Part shown: positions 46,701 through 57,307 of the stretch, one piece after another
Position numbering within the stretch: position 1 is the first letter of the stretch
Layout: each line of letters begins with the position of its first letter
Source of the DNA: Hydnum rufescens UP504
Lineage: Eukaryota > Basidiomycota > Agaricomycetes > Cantharellales > Hydnaceae
Reading direction: 5' to 3'
DNA length: 64,000 bases
Assembly: GCA_014904985.1 (NCBI GenBank)
Contig: MU129058.1
Span: forward strand, 93,646-157,645
The notes under the pieces: generated by a model
Database searches by the model: none
What the model was told of the DNA's origin: nothing
Seen by the model: the letters and a program-made list of their open reading frames with translations, nothing else
Made by a program: the position numbers and the translations under genes

Positions 46701-48401
46701 CATAGCGTTGAGTTTCCAGTAATCCACACAAAACCTCAGTTTCCCATTCCTGTATGCTATTACTATGGGGGCAGCCCAAGGACTTTTTGAGGGTTCTACT
46801 ACTTCTTGACGGATCCACTTATCCATCTGCTCGTCGATCACCAGTATTTTTGCTGGGGAGGCCCCGTACATTGGCATGGAGACTGGGTGGGCCTCCTCTT
46901 TCGTGCGGATCTTAGCGATCATATCCAACGTCCCCAGGCGATCATCGAAACCGAAGGCCTGAATGTGTTTTCTGATCAGCTTCAGTGTCTTCGCTCATAT
47001 GTCTGAAGGAGCATCTGGAGCTATGTCTATAAGCTCCTCCAGCTTCTTTGATTCATACACTGTTGGATCCGCGGGTTCTGATGTCTTGGGGCCCCACAGC
47101 TCGTCAGGATCATCAGGTTCGGGGGGGATCTCCAGCGCTTGCGACTTCACCAGCGCTTGATCGGATAGGTCTCTGTCCCCTAACGATCCCCGGGCTATCT
47201 TCTGCACTACTTGGGCGTAGGCTCTCAAACGTTGCATCTGCTTGTCGTCCTTGGCTCCATCAAAGTATTGCTTGGGGTCGTGTAGCACGCCTAGTACGTC
47301 ACCCCTGCGAATCCATTCTGTGGAGGGGGACGTATTAGCTACAGGTACTGTGAGCTCTTCCGACTTGAGCAGCATCGAAGGGGCTGCCAGGAAGCAACCA
47401 TTGCTCGTGGAGAGCATGACCCTCTCCATGAACCACTCGTCATGCCCCTTAGCTGGACCTTCCACAGGAACCCTGGCGACCCAACCAGAACGGATCCTCA
47501 CGTCCCTTGCAGCTTTCAGCAAGCGGGGCGTGCGTCAGTGTTCTTGGTCATTGGTAGGGTTCCTGGAAGCGGCTAGGTATGCAGTGCGATTTTTTATCTC
47601 TGGAGGATGGCGGGGCCAAACCTGGAACTTCTCTGGTGAAAAGGGGGTCGAGTAGGCGAGGACATCGAACCGTTCCCCTGGCTGGTTAATCGCCAGGCAT
47701 GTTTCCTGTGCTGTCCTCAGCACTGAGACTTCGTAATTAACCTGGAAGTCTTCTCCTAGTAGTACCAGGACATTCATACCTGGGATCACATAGGCTTCTT
47801 CAACGAATTCCAGGACTCGGTTATTCGTTGTGGGCATGAAGATGCAAAGGTTTATAAAACCCAGAATCTTTGCTTGGTTGGTGAGCTCGAAGAGGCTAAG
47901 TTTCATTCCCTTTTGTAGTTTCGGGTGGTACTCTAGGGTGTTGTAGTATTCCTCCGATATCAGGGTGATGTCGGCACCTGAATCCAGTCATAACTGTACT
48001 TCAGGACTCGAAAGAGACCCTAAGTGGCCCCTGTACACGCTGAGAGCTGTAATACTGAGGGCAGATTTCCCTGGGGGTGTAGTCCTAGCTTTACAACAAT
48101 GAATGACCTTCACTGGAGGGTTGTTCGGTGCTTCTTGAAATCCGGGCAGAGGGCCCTTGGCTGACATCAACCTTGTTGCTGTGGCTGTGACCCTTCTATA
48201 CATTCTTTCAAGGTCCTTGGAAGCTCGTTTCTCTGGTGGCTTCTTCGGTGGGTCCAGGGGGACTTTTATGGGAGGGGGAAGCAGTATATTACTCGTCGCT
48301 ATATTTACATTATGCAACAAGTTGAGGTGTGTTTCTATGTACATGGGCTTCCTGTGGGGTACAGGGGGGCCAGATGATGAAGCTAGTTTCATCTGCCCCA
48401 T
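43720..48401 (-). pseudogene. pol: gypsy A pol: protease, RT, RNase H, integrase, chromodomain
   Basis: Minus strand. Protease motif LDSGADITLIS (near 47985). Reverse transcriptase: WAAPIVIAYRNGKLRFCVDY, the catalytic Asp in SALDALAGFHQM, FGLRNGPSIFQRMM and LVYIDDIVVYS (46928-46185), with a one-base deletion near 46270. RNase H: YRIYSDASDLAMGAS and later YSVTEREALGV. Integrase zinc-binding CDICQK, then VTLDLITGLL, IADRDTRWAKSFW and HPQTDRQTEKANDTLE, so all three catalytic acids (D, D, E) remain. Chromodomain: EYEVERIVGHQYNPRK, stop, then EYLVRWKGYGPEHNTFE, ending at TAG 43720-43722. In-frame TGAs at 47988, 47535, 46995, 46111, 45766, 45094, 44452 and 43849 (lowest coordinate) and a TAG near 45757 make it inactive. 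Almost all TGAs sit where Arg fits. Confidence 0.88.
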
Positions 48402-48403
48402 AT

Positions 48404-50150
48404 TTAAAAATTCGGCACTGCATTGACCATCACTGAGTATGCAGCCTTATAGTCAGGTGTTTCGTACCGCCGGTGCTCCTTTTTAAGCATTCTCCTTTCG
48501 AGATGATTAGAATACGCCCCAAAGTGCTTGCAATCCCTAACCCAATGTTTTTCACTTCCACATGTGAAGCATTTTTGATTCGGCTTGTGATGGCTAACCA
48601 CAGTGTCATCCCGAGGGTAGGGATAGGTCTTTTCTGCCGTGTCCGCCCTTTTTTCCCGTGGGTAAGGGCGGCATGGTGGACGATAGGGTCTGCCCCCCGG
48701 GCGTCTTCCCACACTGAATGCCATCGAAGTGGCTTTCCCTCCTTCTGCTTCCTCACTAGAGTAGTAGAAGGCCCCATCGGGATCATCACTGTCCTTGGAG
48801 TGCAGCAAGTCTCTTTCACTCCTTTCTTCTTTGTCCTCCTGTGCCACGAAATTCGCCCTCTTCGAGTTTTTCGTCTCCTGGCAACGTCGATAGTGCTGTG
48901 AAGACCTCCACTGCATTACTAATGTCGCCTCGAACTGCTTGGCGTGCATTAGAACTGATTTGATTGGGGGTCTATCACTCCACCTCAATACTACATCCCA
49001 TTCCATGGGGGTGTTATTCATCACTGACACTGTTTCCTCAGGGCTATTGGGTGTGAAGTGCAGGAAAATGCGAGAAAGGAGGATGCATCGCTGGATGTAT
49101 TCGGCGGGTGATTCTTCAAGGTGGTCAACACTATGGAAAGTTTCCTCGTTATATTTAATTCGTTGGGCTGTATACCAAGCCTCTCCCAAGTACTTGTGCA
49201 GTACCCATTCTCGTAGGGTGTCCCAGGACTGTACAATGGAGTGCTTGACAGGTACTGAATGAGCCCACCAAGCTGTGGCCACCGCCCCTTTGAACCTGAA
49301 GGCAGCGATTTGGGCTAGTTGGTTCTCTATCGCAGGACCTAGCCCTACAAGATCATTGCACTCGTAGAGCCAATCGATCGCCGTGTCCTGATCGCCATCC
49401 CATTCGGGGACGGCAGCCCATTTCAGCTGGTTATCCCAAGTCACTCCTGATGGGGGGGGTGTTGAACGAGGCTCCTACAGGCCCCGGGGGTCCTGGGGGT
49501 CCGGGGGGGCCAGGAGGGCTGGGGGGGCCCGGGAAACCACCCTCACCTGGGAATTCTCCACTAGGAGGTACTCCTGGGGCTGGGCTGCCTCGCCCTGGGC
49601 CTCCCCTCCTGAACCTCCTCCTCGCCCAGGCTCGCCGCCATCACTCGGAGGCCCACCTCCACCTTCGTTTGAGCCCTGTGGGTGAGAGGGGGGAGGGGGC
49701 GAAGGGCCCTTGTCCTTGGAGTCCTCCATGGGGGGTCCCAGGCTTTCCTTCTGTGAAGAGCCTTGCGAAGGCATTGGGGCAGTGTGCTGGCTCCCAGGCT
49801 TCGAAAGGGGCATGCTCGTGGGGTTATGGGGGAAAAGCATGTGTGAAAGGGAGAAGGGCTCCGTCTTGACTATATTCATGTAGTAGTCATGAGCCCTTGT
49901 GGCTCCCAGGGCCGGCAAAGTGGGGGTATCTGTGACAGAGTTCCAGGCATGGCCTGGGTACTCATCTCCTTCTCCTGTGGAGTTCACTCGCCTAATCAAA
50001 TAATTGGTGAAGGCGAACGAGCACGAGAGGGCCTGCAGGTTGAAGCATGAGGGGGTCTCCACTAGGATGCCTCCCCATTGTGCATTCGCCTATAGGCTCA
50101 TTTCCCAGGATCCCATGGGCTCCCTATCCATGACTTGTGATCTGGAAGGG
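48404..50150 (-). pseudogene. gag: gypsy A gag
   Basis: Minus strand. The N-terminal part (about 50150-49475) contains SMLGEGLWNALWTPSRS and then a Gly/Pro-rich spacer (PPPPSHPQGSNEGGGGPP...). After a TAG at 49475-49477 the same frame continues with the capsid-like region WAAVPEWDGDQDTAIDWLYECNDL, a hallmark of agaricomycete gypsy Gag. It ends with a CCHC zinc knuckle CFTCGSEKHWVRDC (near 48560) and TAA at 48404-48406. Pol starts just downstream in another frame (MGQMKLASS at 48401). I see no canonical slippery heptamer at the junction. Confidence 0.8.
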
Positions 50151-50208
50151 GTCCAGAGAGCATTCCATAGCCCTTCTCCCAGCATAGAGACTTGCTGCGA
50201 GATGGCTG

Positions 50209-51609
50209 CTAGCTTATTCCGGGGTGCTGCATAGGAGTGGCTGACTCTCTGGGTGTAGAGTCGTAAAGGGGGATGTCTTGCCAGTTCGAAGGGGAAGCAT
50301 CTAAGTCAATCGACGAGGCCTGGAGTGCCGATGAATTCCCAAGCCTTGTCTGATCGGAAGGGGGCATCGGCCAGGCTGGCAGGTTTATAATAGAGCCTGG
50401 CCCCGCCCTTGGGCCTTGATCGGGGCCCAAACTCGTGCCGATACTTGGCTCTTCGAATTCTGAGCCAGGGACGAAGAGACCTAGGCCGTGGGGATCGGTC
50501 TCAACCCTGGGAAGAGGCTGCACGTTGAGCGCTTCCTCCAGGTTCACGTCATACTCAGCAAATTTCGACGCTTGGTTACACCGAAAAGGGGTGCCTCATT
50601 GCAGTTATGATAGGATGCGTCCCTTCGATGTCACCTTGGATCACCTCCCATTCCTGTAGTCAATGCTCGCCTGGCAACCTTCTTCATGGGGAGACGGGGG
50701 TCATGCCAGGCTTTATGTAGATGATCCCTCAACTCGGCATAGGAGGGAGAGAATCTTCGGAGGCCATGGGTGTAGAGAGAGTCTCACCCTGGTGGAGTTT
50801 CCTCAGCTTATAGAGCCACGCAAAGGTCAGTTCGACGTGAAGCTTCAACAGCTTATCGGCCATCCTTAGCTCCTCAATACGTTTGGACATCCATAACTGC
50901 TCTGTCAAATTTCCCTTCACGATCTATTACAAATCGATGGTCTTCCTCCCCTACTATAGCTATGACATCTGAGATTACATTCTGTAGCCTCTCTATTCCG
51001 TTTGCACTGTAATTAGGAGTTCCCTATCCAGTGCCATTCTCGTTGCTCTTCATCATATATGAAGTACATCTGGTTGTATTGTGCAGGGGTGAACTTTGTC
51101 CATACCATTAGGAACTGGTAGGTGGTGATGGGAGCAGACAAGAACGGGTCAGTGTACTCGTTGACCAGTTTGTCCAAGCATTGAGTGACTTCCCGATAGC
51201 ACTCCATCAAATGTAACCTAGGTGGGATGGCTACGCATTCATGCGTTGTGGCGTGATAGAGAATGTCCTCATGTTGGGACGAAGGGACATAGTGAGGGAT
51301 TGCCATGTGAGGGTTCTGCCTGGGCGTCTTCACACATTTGCTCATGATAGGGTGCAGAGGAGGGAGACAGAGGGTAGATTGGGAGTTGTGAGATGTAGAG
51401 GGTGAAGTTGGTTCGACCACCTCATCAGCTAGAGGGAACCAATGTAATATCGCGTTATTCAACTTCGAATATACGCGGGAGTCATCATTAGACGAGGCGG
51501 AGTCAACGTTCCTGTAAACAGAAGGAAGAGAGAAATCCTCCCGCTCTATGCACTGGCTTCGAGCAGGCGGACCATGCACGAGGCTAAGCACTGGCTTCAC
51601 CTCGTACAT
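50209..51609 (-). pseudogene. gypsy A upstream ORF A and spacer (before gag)
   Basis: ORF A (51609-51013, 198 codons) begins MYEVKPVLSLVHGPPARSQC and includes CVAIPPRLHLMECYREVTQCLDKLVNEY and MVWTKFTPAQYNQMYFIYDEEQREWHW before a TAA. Downstream, out of frame, come helical pieces (RLQNVISDVIAIVGEEDHRFV; MSKRIEELRMADKLLKLHVELTFAWLYKLRKLHQG, to 50729) and a Pro-rich stretch (50547-50209). These may be one broken protein ahead of gag, or the N-terminal region of Gag itself. No family was recognised. Its 5' end is repeated at 38941-39129. Confidence 0.45.
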
Positions 51610-51638
51610 GGGAGAAGCGGAGGGAGAGGGGGAAGGAA

Positions 51639-51763
51639 TAATTATTTATTTATTATCACTGTATTATACATGGGGTCAGCGGGGTTTCAGTCCTGTGTTT
51701 GTTTGTATTGACTTATCACCACTTATTTGTTTNNNNNNNNNNNNNNNNNNNNNNNNNTTCTAC
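51639..51763. other. short AT-rich stretch with assembly gap 51733-51757
   Basis: Starts exactly where the gypsy A 5' LTR should be, with TAATTATTTATTTATTATC, and contains 25 N. The gap may conceal a junction. Confidence 0.8.
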
Positions 51764-52470
51764 TGTGAGCTCTAGAAGTTATTTGTGGCAATGGGAGATG
51801 AAATCAAAGGATATTTCCGAGTTCTTGGAGATTAATTTGTTTGTAGTCCAGTGGTTAAGATGTTTTTGTTGCTGGTTGATAATGGGGACAAGTGCATGGG
51901 ATGGGATTTGATGCAGAAACAACAGTTTACATCTGTAATAGACGTTCTTGGTATCATTCGATGCGGATTTTTAACAGCTTTCTGGGCGCGGTGGTTCCGA
52001 GCAGATCCGGTGTAAACTGACAGAGAAATTTGTTTTTTACTGATGGGTGTTGATTCTGATAGTAATATTGTTCTGTAGAGTTCAGTTTTGATCTGTTCTT
52101 CGCGTGCTTAGTACCGTTTGATGCAGATTTTTATATCTTTTCAGGCGCGGTTGTTCTGAAAGGATTGGATGTGAACTGACGGAGAAATTCGTTTTTTACT
52201 GAAAATCCCGGATTTTGACAGTAATATTGGTCTGGAGAGTGCATTTCTGGTCCGTTCGACTTGTGTTTGGTACCATTTGAAAGGTATGAATCGTGGCTTT
52301 CCGAGAGTTATATGGGCGTACCTCTCCGATCAAAACTGACGGAGTTATAGAACGAATTCGATTTCTGCGCGTAGCCGTAATTGATTTCATAATAGGTCAC
52401 ATGATCATTCCAATGGCTGGGATCAATGGATATTTGCATTTTCTGATACTGGATGTTTTTATCTTCCACA
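51764..52470 (+). mobile_element. LTR-like repeat X (707 bp)
   Basis: Begins TGTGAG and ends TTCCACA. An inverted copy lies at 57308-58017. It holds three internal repeats of about 175 bp, each with GACGGAGAAATTCG-type sequence. The flanks (TCTAC left, CCGGA right) show no target duplication. On its right it abuts the RNase H part of gypsy B directly. Confidence 0.7.
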
Positions 52471-52652
52471 CCGGAGCAGTACTCTCACAGCTCCAAGAGG
52501 ATGGAAAGTGGCACCCAGTAGGTTTCCTATCGAAAAGTCTGTCAGAGGCTGAGAGGAATTATGACATCTATGACAAGGAGCTCATGGCCATTATCTGAGC
52601 TCTGGAGGCATGGAGACATTACCTAGAGGGCTCTCCACATCCGATTGAGATC

Positions 52653-54464
52653 TTGACAGACCACCAGAACCTTCAGTACTTCTGGACTGCACAGAAGCTG
52701 AATCGGAGACAAGCCCGCTGGAATATTTTCCTTTCCCGGTTCAACTTCACCCTCCAGCACTGCTCCGGATCACAGTCTGGGAAACCGGATGCTCTTTCAC
52801 GGCGCCCAGACCATCCGCGAGGAGACTCCGATAACTCCGATGTAGTCCTACTGAAGCTGACTGCTTTCCAGTCCCATGCCCTAGACACCACAGAGGTTGT
52901 GGCAGTGGAAGGACCTAGTCAGAGCTTGATGGCTTGGATCAAAAGGGCCACGGAGATTGATGACAAAGTAGTCCAGATCATCAAAGAGTTAAATGGAGAT
53001 GGCCCGAAGGCTCACCTGAAAGATTGGGAACTCCAAGGGTCTCTGGTCCTTTTCCGTGGATGTGTCTATGTTCCACTGGACTCCAAACTCCGTCATGACC
53101 TAGTCCATGAACACCACGACACCCCAACCACAGGCCACCCCGGACGATGGAAGACATATGAACTTGTGTCTCGCCACTACTGGTGGCCAGGGATGTCATG
53201 GTATGTCGCAACCTATGTCTCCACCTGTGACACCTGCAATCGGACCAAAACCTTCCCGTCCAAACCGTCTGGAACTCTCCACCCTAATCCAGTTCCAGAC
53301 CACCAATGGCAAGTCATATCAGTGGACATGATCACGGAACTCCCAGAGTCACATGGATTTGACAGTGTGATGATCGTCGTCGACCGACTCTCCAAATGGA
53401 TTCATGTGATGCCCACAACGACCACAGTGGACTCTGCCAGAGTCGCCCGCCTTTTCCGAGACAATGTCTGGAGGCACCATGGCCTTCCAGAGACCATCAT
53501 CAGCAATCGGGGCACCACATTCACCTCGAAGTTCATGAAGGAACTCAATTCACTCCTTGGAGTTAAAACCAACTTCTCCACAGCATTCCACCCCCAGACA
53601 GATGGACAGACGGAGCGAGTCAATCAGGAGATCGAGCAGTACCTCCGGATCTTTGTCAACCACAGACAAAATGATTGGGCAGACTGGCTCCCTATGGCGG
53701 AGTTTGCATACAATAACTGGATTCACTCCTCCACCTGGGAAACCCCATTCTGCCTTGACTCTGGCCAAGATCCTCGCCTTGGTACTGAACCAATCCGCCC
53801 TGGAGTTGTCGAAGCAGCCATGGACTTTGTCACACGGATGCAGAAAACCTCTGAGGAAGCCCAGTCCGCTCTCCGCCAAGCAGCTGAGGACATGGCTCGT
53901 CACTATGATGCACACCGGACAGAAGCCCCAGAGTATGCAGTTGGAGACTCAGTATGGCTGGATGCTCACAACATTTCCATTGACCGCCCAGCCCAGAAAC
54001 TCTTGGACAAGTGGTTAGGCCCGTACAAAGTGGACAAGGTGATCTCCCGCTCTGCTATCTGGCTCAAACTTCCCCCCTCCATGCGAGTCCACCCAGTGTT
54101 CCATGTCTCGAAACTCCGCCCTTTCCGGCCTGACCCAATTATGGATCGTGTTGCACATCCTCCGCCTCCTCCTATCCTCCATGGTGGTGAGGAGGAGTAT
54201 GAGGTGGAATGGATTGAAAACTCCCGCTATTTCCGAGGCCGACTCCAGTACTTGGTGAAATGGAAAGGCTACCCACCCTCGGAGAACCAATGGCTTCCAG
54301 AGACCAATCTAGGTAATGCCCCGGAAGTCATCATGGAGTTCCACCTTGCTCATCCAGCAGCTCCACGGCAGATCAGCGCCATTGACTTCTCCTCCATTGG
54401 GTTCCGGACATATCCACTCCTAACCGAACCCCCTGCAGACCTCCTGGACTGGTCGACCCATTGA
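52653..54464 (+). CDS. pol: gypsy B pol C-terminal part: RNase H end, integrase, chromodomain (603 codons)
   Basis: Uninterrupted frame from [22 protein letters not shown] (RNase H end) through the HHCC zinc module (HHDTPTTGH...CDTCNRTK, near 53110-53240) to the integrase core. The first catalytic Asp is in VISVDMITELP (near 53330). The second position reads IISNRGTTFTS (near 53500), with Asn replacing the expected Asp; the sister copy at 60.77 kb reads IISDQGTTFTS. The Glu in QTERVNQEIEQYL follows. A chromodomain closes it: EYEVEWIENSRYFRGRLQYLVKWKGYPPSENQWLPETNL. Upstream, the RNase H frame (52471-52598) ends at TGA 52596-52598. Integration activity is unlikely because of the Asn. Confidence 0.9.
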   Translation: MTDHQNLQYFWTAQKLNRRQARWNIFLSRFNFTLQHCSGSQSGKPDALSRRPDHPRGDSDNSDVVLLKLTAFQSHALDTTEVVAVEGPSQSLMAWIKRATEIDDKVVQIIKELNGDGPKAHLKDWELQGSLVLFRGCVYVPLDSKLRHDLVHEHHDTPTTGHPGRWKTYELVSRHYWWPGMSWYVATYVSTCDTCNRTKTFPSKPSGTLHPNPVPDHQWQVISVDMITELPESHGFDSVMIVVDRLSKWIHVMPTTTTVDSARVARLFRDNVWRHHGLPETIISNRGTTFTSKFMKELNSLLGVKTNFSTAFHPQTDGQTERVNQEIEQYLRIFVNHRQNDWADWLPMAEFAYNNWIHSSTWETPFCLDSGQDPRLGTEPIRPGVVEAAMDFVTRMQKTSEEAQSALRQAAEDMARHYDAHRTEAPEYAVGDSVWLDAHNISIDRPAQKLLDKWLGPYKVDKVISRSAIWLKLPPSMRVHPVFHVSKLRPFRPDPIMDRVAHPPPPPILHGGEEEYEVEWIENSRYFRGRLQYLVKWKGYPPSENQWLPETNLGNAPEVIMEFHLAHPAAPRQISAIDFSSIGFRTYPLLTEPPADLLDWSTH

Positions 54465-54513
54465 TCCCTGCTCCTCCGGCCAATCAGGACGATCGGCCCT
54501 AAGAGGGGGATGA

Positions 54514-55226
54514 TGTCAGGGTTTGTCCCATACTCCAGTCCACTCTGACTCTGGTCCACTCTGGCCCACTCCAGTCCACTCCGGTCCATTCCGGTCCACT
54601 CCGGTCCACTCCAGATCACTCCGGTCCTTATCCACCCACCTCCAGTCCAGTTCTCCACTTAGTTCCTTCGCCCAAGTCCACTTTGCTTCTGGCTTGATTC
54701 CGGTTTGACTCCAATCCAACCCTATCTTGGTTTCATTTCCCTTTCATTTCCCATTGCTTCCGGTTTGCCCCCTGGCTGAGTTCCTGTTCCTGTTCCTGTT
54801 CCCGTCCCCCTTGTAACCACCCACAGTTTAGTGATCACTCCCCTGTAGTATAGTCATCATGTATAAGTAGTCCGAGAGCGAAGTCCAGAGACCCCAGCTT
54901 TGGTCTCTCAGGATTTCCGCTGTTACTCCGGACTACAGGTCAGCCTTCATGTATTCCGTATTCATATTACATAATCTCAGGATTTCCACTGTTACTCCGG
55001 ACTACAGCTCCGAGTATCATCCAGTTGACTCCACAAGCTTAAGGACCACTGTGCTCATTTCTGCCTAGTCCCTTCCGGGCTGCTGGACCGCTCCTCTGAC
55101 ATCCCTAACCTCCTTATCTCATTCTTGCCCGGATTCTTGCGGACTTAGCCGGACTTACACTGGACTTAGCCGGAATTATTTGTGTTTACATTTGTTTGGT
55201 GCCCTCATCGCAGCGTGGCCCTGACA
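54514..55226 (+). mobile_element. 3' LTR of gypsy B (713 bp)
   Basis: Terminal inverted repeat TGTCAGGG ... CCCTGACA. U3 begins with about nine 10-bp repeats of the GGTCCACTCC type (54535-54625). A TATA-like GTATAAGTAG lies at 54861, followed by two copies of a 30-odd-bp CTCAGGATTTCC motif. The LTR of copy C (61787-62426) is shorter, 640 bp, and has fewer 10-bp repeats. Confidence 0.9.
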
Positions 55227-55976
55227 ATAATATGCATATGTTATGCAGGCTATACTATTTCATGCTGCTATAATTAACTTAGAGGGAAAGGTTCAGAGAG
55301 CAATGGAAGGAATACAGGAGACTAGAGAAGTGGATAGGACTATATTTACTCTAGGCATAATTGAATATTTTCAGCTTGGGGTGCACTGTTGCGGGATTTA
55401 CCGAGGCTTGATCAGCTTTCACAACTAGTTCTAAATGTCAGATAATCCTGGACCCTCAGAGACATCACTAAATGACAAGAAAAGGATAAGAGGAGAGGTA
55501 TGAGTATATTCACCTATATATTCCTACACAATTCTGATGAACTTTCCTCAGAGTGCCTCATTATCTGATCCCACCTGTGAACAAGACTTACCCAAGAGTG
55601 AAGATGGCTCTGGGTCTGCAGACGTATGCATTGAGGCCCCTTCCATTCATTGAACTAATATTTTTTTTATTTTAGCCTGGTCATACACGTAAAATACAAC
55701 GAACTCAGAAATACCAAGAAAGTCAAGAATATCTTCAGTCCGAGGCAGCCAGGGGCTGAGGGCTGGGCTCCAAAAGGGGAAAACCCACTGCCACTCGGGT
55801 GCAGTCAATTCATATTCATAGTTGCAGACATGGACAAGGACAAGTGCGGGGCCACGGCCAAGGCAGACAACCCAGACTTGGCATGCCACCCAGAAATGCA
55901 GATAGCCTATCCTTGGGCAGTGAAATCCCAATTGACCCATACTTCTCTCCAATAATGATACTATATTGGTCAGTAT
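55227..55976 (+). CDS. stretch with one weak two-exon gene candidate (55435-55653)
   Basis: A possible mini-gene begins at 55435 (MSDNPGPSETSLNDKKRIRGE), has a GTATGAG donor at 55498 and a CCTCAG acceptor at 55551, and ends SASLSDPTCEQDLPKSEDGSG... at TGA 55653. It could be the first exons of something truncated by the following solo LTR. The rest shows nothing recognisable. Confidence 0.2.
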
Positions 55977-56357
55977 TGTAATATAGTACTCAAGGTTCCG
56001 TATGTACATAATTGTTATTTCCCCGTTCGTCCCGTCCTCTGTACAATTACATAATAGCATGGCCATGATGATTCTAAGTCACTGGCATGGCGGAATCAAA
56101 TTCATCTTTTGCCCAGACTCCTTCGCTCTCGTGAGACCCGTGAAACTACACGGCCACGTGACCTAGTCACATACGACTCACTTGGCGAAGCTACCCGAAC
56201 CATCACCACAGAGCACGGTGTTAAGAAGGATAAGGAGAGTCGCATATGAGTGCGACTCTACTAAGTAAGCTCCCTATCCCCACTTTATCAGCTGATCATC
56301 CCTTTGCCCTTAGATAGTAGTCTGGCCCTTTTGCCAGCTACTACCACACCTCCCACA
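55977..56357 (+). mobile_element. solo LTR of the gypsy A family (381 bp)
   Basis: Begins TGTAATATAG and ends CCTCCCACA, the inverted, uninterrupted equivalent of 39130-40898. No clear target duplication flanks it (AGTAT left, TGAAT right). It carries CA or TG where the other copy has CG at several places. Confidence 0.85.
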
Positions 56358-56429
56358 TGAATGGAATACATTATCCCCGATAAGCCCATATGGCCTGCTG
56401 CAAGTCTGAGATTCTCTAAGTCCCCAGTT

Positions 56430-57307
56430 TCGGCCAATTTTTGGCCAATTTTTGGCCATTTCGGCCAATTCTGGGCCAGAAGGTGCAGACCATAAAATGG
56501 CCATTTCGGCCGGAATAGTAATGGGACCTACTTAGGTACCATTATCTGCCCCAAAAGTGGTACCTAACTAGGTAGGCTTAGATGACTGACCAAAGTGAAA
56601 AATCTCATCTTAGAGTACCACACACCTGCCACAGTGGGTGTGTGGTTCCTGGGGCCACTCATTGGCCCTGGGTCATTTCGTGTCTTCATCTGGTGGGTGG
56701 TCCTTCTTCGCCTGCACGGTATTCATTTGGCAGGTGGCCTTGGGTGCATGTTCATGTGGTGCTGTTGTTTCGGGGGGCTCAGGTTCGTTTGGCGGTTCTT
56801 CGTTTGGCCGTCTGTTCCATTCGTTCTTTCCTTCATTTCATTGGCCGCAGGCCAGGCGATACCTAGAAAAATAGATACATTAGTTAGAAATTGAAACCAG
56901 CACAAAAAGAGCAGCTTTCACTGCTCTTTTTGTGCGGCTGTATCTACTTGGGTGGGGACTCACCTTATATAGTGCCACACACCCGCTGTGGCGGGTGTGT
57001 GGTTCCTTGGGCCACTCATTGGGTGCATTGTCATCCATTGCACTGTCGTCTGTCACATTGTCGTCCATTGTGCCATCGTCTGTCGCATTGTTGTCCATCG
57101 TGCTGTCGTCTGTCACATTGTTGTTTGGCGCGTTGCCATCTGTTGCATTGGGTGTGTCATCATCTGTCGCGTTGCTGGTTGGGCTCCTGCCATTCGGGGC
57201 CTCATCGTTTGGCAAGTGGTCGCTGTGCGGGACCAGGCCATGATCTGAAATAATAAAAGATGTGTTAGTAGAAAAATCCAAAGCAGCGCAAAAAGAGCAG
57301 CTTGCAC
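56430..57307 (-). repeat. third hairpin cluster, truncated
   Basis: Starts with GGTACC motifs like the flank of the main array (compare 25975-26140). H1 follows at 56618-56645, H2 at 56900-56935, H1 at 56975-57002, and the left half of an H2 at 57286-57307, cut by LTR-like repeat Y. The H1/H2 order and the GGACTCACC and CCTAGAAAAATAG motifs show minus-strand sense. Between 57000 and 57240 a GTCATCTGTCG-type short repeat occurs. Confidence 0.75.

Larger units (their letters stand above)
39130..51638 (-). mobile_element. large Ty3/gypsy chromodomain retrotransposon (gypsy A)
   Basis: Minus-strand order: leader and ORF A (51609-51013), gag (about 50.2-48.4 kb), pol with protease, reverse transcriptase, RNase H, integrase and chromodomain (48401-43720), then extra ORFs (43471-41020), a G-rich tract and the 3' LTR. 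The 5' LTR is missing: the leader ends at 51638 exactly where the LTR should abut. Internal length of about 10.7 kb is well above the 4-6 kb usual for fungal gypsy elements because of the extra ORFs. Many in-frame TGAs show that the copy is dead. Confidence 0.85.
52471..55226 (+). mobile_element. 5'-truncated gypsy element B (RNase H to 3' LTR)
   Basis: Starts abruptly inside RNase H (GAVLSQLQEDGKWHPVGFLSKSL), next to LTR-like repeat X, and ends with an LTR at 55226. A polypurine tract AAGAGGGGGA (54501-54510) precedes the LTR. A second, CpG-poor copy is at 58.8-62.4 kb. Confidence 0.85.

Noticed and set aside
48390..48410. Programmed frameshift site between gag and pol of gypsy A
   Set aside because: The AATTTTTAAAT sequence is suggestive, but no heptamer is in the right phase and the copy is decayed.
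51759..52475. Target-site duplication around LTR-like repeat X
   Set aside because: Flanks TCTAC and CCGGA do not match, and swapping flanks with copy Y gives no match either.
52596..52598. TGA shared by gypsy B and C as a programmed read-through site
   Set aside because: Both copies share ancestry and the codon is a CpG hotspot; no read-through context or structure was seen.
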